From: Limnanthes douglasii subsp. nivea
Taxonomy: Eukaryota; Streptophyta; Magnoliopsida; Brassicales; Limnanthaceae
Length of the DNA: 64,000 nucleotides
Direction of reading: 5' to 3'
NCBI GenBank assembly: GCA_036936605.1
Contig: JAUPFV010000005.1
Location: forward strand, 124,428,453-124,492,452
Shown here: piece by piece, positions 56,953-64,000 of the stretch
How the letters are laid out: the number at the start of each line of letters is the position of its first letter
Numbering within the stretch: the stretch's first letter is position 1
Translations under genes and position numbers: made by a program
The notes under the pieces: generated by a model
Databases searched by the model: none
Told to the model about the DNA's origin: nothing
Seen by the model: the letters and a program-made list of their open reading frames with translations, nothing else

Positions 56953-57522
56953 TGACAGGCCTAATGGCAGACCTAGTACCTAGGGCATCATCACTTGCAT
57001 AGTGGCATACCTAGCCCCTAGGCCATCATCACCCATTCGATTTTAGCTTCGAACAACTATGATCGGTGGAAGGAAATTGCGCCATATTGAGTCAAAAATA
57101 CGAAGACCGTAAAATTGAAGCATCTCGAACCCTGGATGAAAGGATTTCTCTCTACTTATAAAGATTTCTGAGGCTAATTAGTTCTCATTCATTGACTTTC
57201 ATAAGAACTAAGGGACTACTAATAAGAAAATAGAACTTTCAGGACGAAAATGTAAAAGAATAAAACCTTTTATGACAGATTGTATAATCATATGATATAG
57301 TTAAAGCTTTATGTTTTGGTGAGGGACTAATATGAAATTAAATCTCTTTTTGTAACCGTTTCAGTTAAAGTTCAAGTCTTTGCGCCTTTATATAATGTTC
57401 AAGGCTGAACTAATAAAGCTCTCAGACTTTTGAGATTAACTACTATGATCTCTTGACTTTATCTCTCTAGAATCTACTTCTCTACATTCTTTTACTTTGT
57501 GAAAATAGATAAATTCTTATCA
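56953..57522 (+). repeat. 3' LTR of Tat-3 (left edge approximate)
   Basis: Right edge CTTATCA at 57522. Shares TTGTAACCGTTTCAGTTAAA, the CGCCTTTATATAA box and GCTGAACTAATAAAGCTCT with the 5' LTR. A 40-bp imperfect duplication around GGCCTAATGGCAGACCTAG / GTGGCATACCTAGCC lies at its start. Equal length (559 versus 570) supports the chosen TG. Confidence 0.6.
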
Positions 57523-57970
57523 TTTACTATGTAAAATGACACTTGGGTTGTGGAGGAAACATGTTGATAATCAATTATGAATGAAAAGTGTTGTCATATC
57601 ATGCGTGCAATGGAGAGGCGATTGCCATCGAAATAACTTTCAAAGGTTATGGAGTCTTTTATCATTGTTTAAAATTAATTTACCTTTAGTATGAGATAAC
57701 TACTCATAGAAGAAAGCATTCTCCACCATTGTTATCGTTTCTGTGTCTATGTAAATAAGGTAAGTTGACACTTGAAATGCATTACTCAATTTTCTAATTG
57801 TAAACAACATTATAGTTAGGAGTATCCTAGTTTAGCGCATATGTGCTATCCCTAATTCTTGTACAATGGGAAATAAAACCCCTTTAATGGTAGTGGTACT
57901 CTTCGTGAGTTACACCCCCGCGGTTTGGTTGCTCTTATACATTATTTTGGCTCATTGTAGATGTTGTTGT
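57523..57970. other. Probable 3' LTR zone of Tat-4, not delimited
   Basis: No coding similarity. It lies between the end of the Tat-3 LTR and the antisense start of Tat-4 and should contain the Tat-4 3' LTR. No partner is available in the window. Confidence 0.35.
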
Positions 57971-57977
57971 GATCGTT

Positions 57978-60510
57978 ATGGCACCTAAAAAAGGTAGGAA
58001 GAAAAAGGAGAATGTGGTTACTAGTGAAGGAATAAAGTCATAGTTTGAAGACCCGTCGTTCCTAGAGAGTTACTTTTCTCGGCTAACCTGAAAATATGGG
58101 TATCTCACAGAGGACTGTCTTCTGAGTTTTAGGGATAGATACGTGATACCCAATGATGTTATAGTGAGGGTAAATGCATCTGGTGAGCAGCCCTACCAAG
58201 AAAAAGAGAATGAAACCTGCCCATACACTCCATTTTTGACTGAGGCTTACGATTGCCGCTAAACTCTCTAATACAAGACGTTTTAGCTTCATAGGCATAT
58301 GTTTTATACAGCTAGCTTCCAATAGATGGAGAGTCTTACTTAAAATTCTATTGAGCTCCCGCATATTAGGTATCTCGGTCTATCTTGCAGATTTACTTGC
58401 CATTATATAATGTAACCAAGCTGGCCAAGTCCCCTTTTTTTATACCCAGCTAGCTGGAATAAGGAAAATAGTTGAGCTTCCCACTTCTGATATGAACTGG
58501 AAGCATTCATCTTTATTCGTGTTGGGGAATTAGGGGCATGAAAGTGATTTCATGAATGTTCAACTAAAACGACGATGGCAAGCAAAGTGTAAAGAAAACA
58601 TTCATAGCGCTTAACACAAATGACCTTGTGTTGGTATTAACGTAAATATGTGTGATGCCGTAGGTGAAGGGAAGCATTAGGAGTGGTGCAAAGAACGGAG
58701 ATCGAGATAATTTGTAAACCCCTTGATCAAATTATCAGGTTTAGCTAGCTCCACTTGGTTTTAGGATCCGTCTCGGCTATTTCCGCATATAAATTATTTG
58801 AAGGATGGACTGTGGCCTGTTCCCGAATTGATAATTGTGAAAGACGGGAAGGTGACGATGGTTGAGAGCAGAGAAATGGTTACAATAGAACGGATACGGG
58901 CTCTGATGGAGCAGAGGTACTAGGACCTTAATAGTACATGGGTATGGTTGGCAGTGATCCAAATTCGAAAGGCAAGAGATACCAACGATTCTTCATCCGT
59001 ACAAGGTCAGAACGAGAAGGAGGGAGAACTGCTAACTATTCAAGATGTCGGTGAGGTGAACGAGCATGAAGATAACACTGCCCCATCGAGGGATGAAGTT
59101 ATTAAGGAGCATACTCAATGCTATCGAGAAGAAGACGAAGACACAGAGGATGAAGAAGTCCATCTTCAAAAAAATGCCTCACGTGATGTTGGAGGCAGTG
59201 CCGCTCTCAACAAAGAAGCTAGAATTGGTGGATGAAGAAGATGATGATGAAGTTCAGGTTCTAAAAACCCTAGGTGCACATGCATCAGTTTTTGAGACAC
59301 AACATAACAAGGAGAAGACACTTGAGGTAATAGTGTTAGAAGATGATCGAGTGGAGGGTCAGCCGAGCCGTGTAGAGGAAAGTAGTGAGGGAGAAGAGCA
59401 GAGAAAACATATCCCTGAGGAGTAGCTCGAAGGATGTCACATTTTGTGAAGACATTTAGTGTATGACCTTCTTATCATTTTGTGCAAGGGGTAGGCATGG
59501 TTTTCTCCTTTGTAAATATACTAAGACCAGAGCTCTTTCGTACACAAAAAGAGACCGAGAAAAGTCAAGGTAATATAACAGCGGATGTTCGAGCAACTCA
59601 AACGGTGTCCAGAGTTGTTATTTTACAATAATATACCCATGAGCGAGATATTACAGAGGCATTTGGAGCTCGCTATCGAGGTATTTCAGACTATAATCTA
59701 TATTTTGAAAAATAAGCGGAAATAAGAGACTAACCTTAATGTGAATACAAATGCATCATAATTCTATTGTGCTATACCGCACATGTCAAGTACTGATTAT
59801 CAGGATATGGAGAAGTTAAAGTTTATTTTAAAAAATTCTTATGGATCAGCCAAAGCACAAAATAAAAAAGCGGTGCAGGAAAATGATATGCTTTGTCGTG
59901 AAGTGGCCTCTCTCAAAGGTGTCCAGAATTCTTGTGAGGAAAAATGTAAAGAGTTAATTACGGGAAATACTGCATTGATAGCTCAGAATAATGGGCTCAT
60001 TAAGAGGGATGACGACTTGATGTCCTAAAGTTTTGGTATGGTCATTCAAAATATGGCACAAGCACAAAGGGTGGATGAGCAATCCGAACGCATTGTTGAG
60101 TTGACGGGGGAAAATGGGAAGTTGACCACTGCGGTGGATGATCTGAAGGTAAAAATAGAGCAGCAACGTAAGCATATGTTGAATAAAGTAGAGGCCGATT
60201 TGGAAGAGAGGGAGATACAGGTAATGGAGGTTTCCATAGGGATGATGGCCAATAATCAACATGAGACGTTGGCTGAACTGCTGATGCTCAACCCAGGCAT
60301 ACAATTAGGATCGTTAGAAAAGTTTGTGTATGTTAAAATGCGACCACAGGCGGTGGCACATCTATTTATGGGCTGGCGTGTCCACAAGAAGAGTTGGGTA
60401 AGGTATCTACACAGGTAGCTGCAAAGTGTGTTAAACATGAAACCGAGATGGATCCTTTGGTATCGGGGGTCAATGACCCGCCAATTGCACATGATGTGTA
60501 ATTTGCTTTA
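57978..60510 (+). pseudogene. Tat-4 antisense gene, related to those of Tat-2 and Tat-3
   Basis: Start MAPKKGRKKKENV is strongly basic. FRDRYVIPNDVIVRVNASGE near 58123-58182 matches MRTKWGIPENVKIRIPINPE of Tat-2, followed by PYTPFLTEAY. ELPTSDMNWKHSSLFVLGN near 58473-58530 matches the NWKSQFLFVSGAWENG segment. Acidic and charged stretches lie at 58948-59425. The C-terminal part, 59783-60418, is a coiled coil (KAVQENDMLCREVASLKG, ERIVELTGENGKLTTAVDDL). Stops and frame changes are frequent in the N-terminal half; the coiled-coil half is better kept. Antisense to pol and at the same place as in the other two elements. Confidence 0.65.
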
Positions 60511-61116
60511 TTTGTGAAAGACTTAAATTTTGTGTGTGTGTGTAACTGTGGGTATAAAAACCATAACTTATAGTCAGTATTGGTGTGTAAATGATTAAGT
60601 TTATGAATCTACTGCTTTGTTTTAGTTTTATGTTGATATTGGAGATTTTACTTGGATGTGGAGACATGTGTTTGTTAATTATTATAACACTCGAGGAGAT
60701 CCTTACAAGGTCAAGCTGAGTATAGCTCATTGCGTAGCATCGAATGAGACTTGCTCCTCAGTTTGCTCGCGGTGCGGTATTTTTTACCCGTTGTGTGGCC
60801 CAACAAGGGCTTGCTACTAGATCAGTTAACTTATGATATCATAGGCTCAATATGGCCTTTACGTAGCCTATAAGCATGACTAATTAGCCCGTTCGTATTA
60901 ATAGACTCAATGGTTTATACTCAATATAGCGCCATGCTTAGCCCATAGACATGGTTATTGACACGTTCGCAATTGTAAAGACGGAGAAAGCTTAAAAAAC
61001 AAATACACGTATTGGCAAAACCAGTAAAATATTATTTAAGTAATGATTGGAAATCTGGTGTTTCATTAAAAAATCCTCCCGCGCCATTACGAGGGAAAAA
61101 TAGCGCATCTTCTAAA
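60511..61116. other. Spacer between the convergent antisense gene and integrase of Tat-4
   Basis: No ORF of note and no tandem repeat of the Tat-1/Tat-3 type. Contains a doubled phrase (GGCTCAATATGGCC, GACTCAATGG, ACTCAATATAGCGCC) near 60840-60935. Confidence 0.4.
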
Positions 61117-62200
61117 TTACAATGCTTGACAATACAACTTTAAATGATTTTTATTCCAAGGTTGTTTCAAGGCATGGACTTTTGCATCGGCGATGAGATA
61201 TGATCCACTGTGTCCCTTGGAGATAACGGTGTAAGGCCCTTCCCAATTTGGTCCTAACTTGCAAGTTGCTTTATCGTTGGATCCTTGGAAGACCTTCTTC
61301 ATGACCATATCCTCTACTTAAAATCTGCGGGGCTTCAGTCGAGTATTAAAATGACCACGTATTAGGATCCTATAGTGTTCTGCTCGCACACGTGCTTGAT
61401 CACATCGTTCCTCTATAAGGTCCACATTTACTTTTCGGTCGGTAGTATTGCTTTCTTCATCATTGCTGGTGATCCTGTGGCTTGGGATAATAATTTTGGC
61501 TAGTACCACAACCTCACAGCCATAGACGAGGGTGAAAGAAGTGTCATCTGTCGTAGTCCGTGAGGTAGTTCGGTATTCCCATAGATCCTCGGTTAGTTTA
61601 TCTAGCCATTTCCCATTAGCTCCCTCAAGGTCCTTTTTAATTCCTTCAAGGATGGTTCGGTTGATGACCTCCACGTGAACATTTTCCTATAGGTAGTGCG
61701 GTGTGGAGAAGTGCTACCTGATTCTATAACGCTTGCAGAATGCTGTGATCACGGTGTTTTGGAACTGAGGACCCTTGTCCGTCATCATGATGCGAGGTAT
61801 TCCAAACGGAGCTAAAAATTGATGATGAATAAAATCACATATTTCTTCGTCTCGAGTGCGAGAGAGAGCGTTGGCTTCTATCAAATTTGTGAAGTCATCC
61901 ACCATGACCATCAAAAAGTTCCGTTTGCCAGTTTCCATAGGGAGCGACCCTACTAAATCGATGCCCTATTTATCGAAAGGGCAAATGACATCAACGACCT
62001 ACATTGGCTCACTTAAAAGGTGACCAGTGTTGGCGTATTGCTAACATTGATGACATTGTTGGACTATTAGTTCGACATTAGTGGCCAATTCTGACTAGTA
62101 ATATCCTGCAAAAATAAAGTGTCGAATGAGGGTGCAATATCCATAATGTGTCCTAGCTTCTCCAGAATGAAATCGTGCATAAATGAAGTAGGCCCTGCTT
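61117..62200 (-). pseudogene. Tat-4 integrase
   Basis: In one frame from about 62150 down to 61117, with stops. The zinc region is FAGYY....CHQC near 62110-62040. The core has MVMVDDFTNLIEANAL (Asp), IMMTDKGPQFQN (Asp) and HVEVINRTILEGIKK (Glu). The C-terminal segment CKLGPNWEGPYTVISKGHSG ends the protein near 61117. TAA or TAG codons at about 61714, 61318 and further upstream break the frame, but without frameshifts over about 820 bases, so it is less decayed than Tat-1. Confidence 0.8.
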
Positions 62201-62434
62201 GATCAAGGAAACAGAGAGTGGTTGTGTTATGCTTTTTCAGTATAGAACGTTATCTAATATGCAGTACTTGGCTGCCCGAGCAACCACCTTATCGGTCGGT
62301 GGAGTGCTATATTGGAGATATAACAAATAAGGTTTTCTTCAATCGCTGGTGTTGTCGATTGTTCAGATGGTGTCGCTTTGATTAAGAATTTCAGTAGTTG
62401 GTAATTATTATGTAAAGATAAGCGGATGTTCTCC

Positions 62435-62835
62435 TTACGCTGCGGTTTTACCCAAGGCGTCGGCGGTAGAGTTTTCCATGCGGGGTACGTGGTCGTATAC
62501 CACTGTTGTGAACATGAACTCATATTCCTTGAATACTGTCAAATATCTGCGTATTCCTTCTTTCTTGGCATCATAACTTTCATTAGCCTGATTGATGACT
62601 AATTTTGAATTAGAGCGGATGCAAAGAATCCGAGCACCACATATTAATGCTAGCTTCATGCCACAAATCACTGCTACATACTCCGCGGCGTTGTTGGTTA
62701 TAGGGAAGTTAAAATGTATAGCTTGGCGAACCTCCTCTCGTGTGGGTAGTTTAAGGATGAACCCCGCACCGCCTCCTAAGGTGCTCAAGGCCTCATCGGT
62801 TTGATGATCAATTACACCTGCTCAATCATAAGTGA
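62435..62835 (-). pseudogene. Tat-4 second (archaeal-type) RNase H
   Basis: HQTDEALSTLGGGAGFIL (first Asp), NNAAEYVAVICGMKLALICG (Glu) and ENSTADALGKTAA (last Asp) are kept. The second Asp box, normally SDSQLV, reads RSNSKLV, so that Asp is Asn. Open for 117 codons. Confidence 0.75.
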
Positions 62836-62849
62836 TGTTTCACTTTGAG

Positions 62850-64000
62850 GAGATGCCTCACAAGGTGGTGAAAATTCCGTGAGGAAATCAACAATGACCC
62901 GTCCCTTAATTGCACTGTGTGGTTCAAACTTGATGTCGTATTGCCCTAGCTCTATGCTCCACTTGTTGAATATTCCAGGCTATTACCAGGCTCAACATGA
63001 GCTTTTCTAAGTTGAGTTATCGGGTCTCGTCATCAACCAAGGTTTTACCGGTGTAGTAGATAGGTCACAAAACACCAGCGGGTTCCCTAACCAATACTGT
63101 ACTAACAGAGAAAGGTGAAATGGACAAGTATAAGAACAAAGTCTCCCATATCATCGGGGAGATAGTATTTTTTGTGATGTGAGATGGTCCTTTAATGCCT
63201 CGAAACCTGTGTTTCACTCCTCTGTCCACGCAAATGTTTTACCCCCTCATAGAATTTCAAAGAAGGGGTGACTTTTATCTAACATTCTTGAGATGAAGCG
63301 GGACAGTGATGCTAGGTGTCCCGTCAGATACTGAACTCCTTGATGTTCCTTGGTGATGCCATTTGTGTAACTGCTAGCAACTGGGTGGGGTCGAATTTGA
63401 TACCCTTTTTACTTACTATATAACCCAAGAACTTGCCGTTATGTACGCCGAAAAAACAATTTCAGAGGGTTAAGCTTTAAATTAAAGTGGCAGAGCAGGT
63501 CGAACACAGTTTGAAGTACCTCGAATTTCTTATCAATTGCGTGCGTTTTGAAAATCATATCATCGATATATGCCTCCATGTGCTTTCCTAAGTGATCTTT
63601 GAAAATATGGTTCACCAGACGTTGGTAGGTGAAGCCTACATTCTTTAAACCGAACGACATTACATTGTAACAGTATATGTTACGCTCTGTTTGGAACGCC
63701 GTGTGCTCCTTGACTGATGGGTTAAAATGAATATGATTGTAGCCAGAGTACGCATCCATGAAAGAAAGAAACTCACAACGCGAGGCCAAATCTACCTACT
63801 GATTGATATGAGGTAGGGGGAATGCATCTTTGGGGCATTCTTGGTTAAGATCGGTGAAATCAACGCACATGCGCCATAGACCCCCTTTCTCTTTGACTAA
63901 CAGTGGGTTCGCCACCCAGACTGGATACCGAGCTCGTCGAATATACCTTAGCCGAGATAGTTTGTCTACCTCGACATTTATGACCTCTTGATTTTCAACG
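62850..64000 (-). pseudogene. Tat-4 reverse transcriptase and RNase H, partial
   Basis: At the window end the fingers read VWVANPLLVKEKGGLWRMCV, DFTDLNQECPKDAFPLPHIN. After a stop, 63789-63439 gives FLSFMDAYSGYNHI, VMSFGLKNVGFTYQRLVNHI and MEAYIDDMIFKT (catalytic YIDD intact). FLGYIVSKKGIKFDPTQLLA follows in another frame. The attached RNase H part (63250-62850) is full of stops. The N-terminus lies outside the window. Confidence 0.8.

Larger units (their letters stand above)
46715..57522 (+). mobile_element. Tat-3: decayed Tat-lineage retrotransposon with antisense gene
   Basis: Order on +: LTR, primer binding site, gag, protease, RT, RNase H, second RNase H, integrase, 35-bp tandem repeats; on -: an antisense gene; then the second LTR. 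About 10.8 kb. It is the same family as Tat-1 but keeps the 3' part that Tat-1 lacks. Every domain is readable but interrupted, so it is non-autonomous now. The LTRs are clearly more diverged than those of Tat-2, so it is older. Confidence 0.88.
57523..64000 (-). mobile_element. Tat-4: Tat-lineage retrotransposon, cut by window end
   Basis: From right to left on -: RT, RNase H, archaeal-type RNase H, integrase; on + an antisense gene at the 3' side. Gag and the 5' LTR lie beyond the window. Protein text is different from Tat-1/3 and Tat-2 (for example FMDAYSGYNHI, VMVDDFTNLIEA), so it is a third Tat subfamily. The left edge and 3' LTR, expected within about 57523-57970, could not be delimited without the partner LTR. 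Confidence 0.8.

Noticed and set aside
57978..60510. Independent host gene with coiled coil
   Set aside because: Core segments and position antisense to pol match the Tat-2 and Tat-3 antisense genes.

Overview
This window is plant nuclear DNA, very probably from a eudicot, and is a nest of transposable elements. I found no host protein-coding gene, tRNA, rRNA or CRISPR array that I can support. The plant assignment rests on Ty3/gypsy elements of the Tat lineage (gag-protease-RT-RNase H, then a second archaeal-type RNase H, then integrase), L1-type LINEs with a DUF4283/zinc-knuckle ORF1 and a C-terminal RNase H, a Copia gag remnant, hAT transposons with 8-bp target duplications, and MITE-like repeats. 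AT-rich intergenic DNA and many stop codons and frameshifts fit heterochromatic, methylated sequence.

Layout. 1-2.69 kb: decayed L1-type LINE. 2.69-9.3 kb: badly decayed Tat element on + (Tat-1). 10.2-13.2 kb: Copia gag/protease remnant between two diverged direct repeats. 13.4-23.1 kb: Harbinger-like MITE split by a hAT element (hAT-A), itself split by a full-length LINE (14.35-20.3 kb). 23.25-29.16 kb: hAT-B, the same family in opposite orientation, with a transposase on + and a second gene on - diverging from a repeat-rich central promoter. 29.2-33.4 kb: MITE-like elements whose ends carry a long palindrome. 33.4-34.6 kb: end of the nested region and an (AAT)n microsatellite. 34.65-46.5 kb: best preserved Tat element, on - (Tat-2), plus a truncated second copy of its antisense gene. 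About 46.7-57.5 kb: Tat-3, on +. About 57.5 kb to the window end: Tat-4, on -, cut by the window edge.

The most interesting content is the antisense gene system of the Tat elements. Three independent elements (Tat-2, Tat-3, Tat-4) each carry, between integrase and 3' LTR and on the strand opposite gag-pol, a gene for the same kind of protein: a domain resembling the plant 'putative gypsy type transposon' family, basic nuclear-localisation-like segments, and a long coiled coil. In Tat-2 and Tat-3 the gene has a GT-AG type intron at the same place. In Tat-2 a TATA box on the antisense strand lies at the LTR edge just upstream of the antisense start codon, so the LTR looks bidirectional. The second notable system is hAT-B: two divergent genes around about 190 bp packed with TGACGTCA palindromes, GGACCATCC-type repeats and a perfect 17-bp-stem hairpin; the related hAT-A keeps this control region but has a different, unrecognised ORF where the transposase should be.
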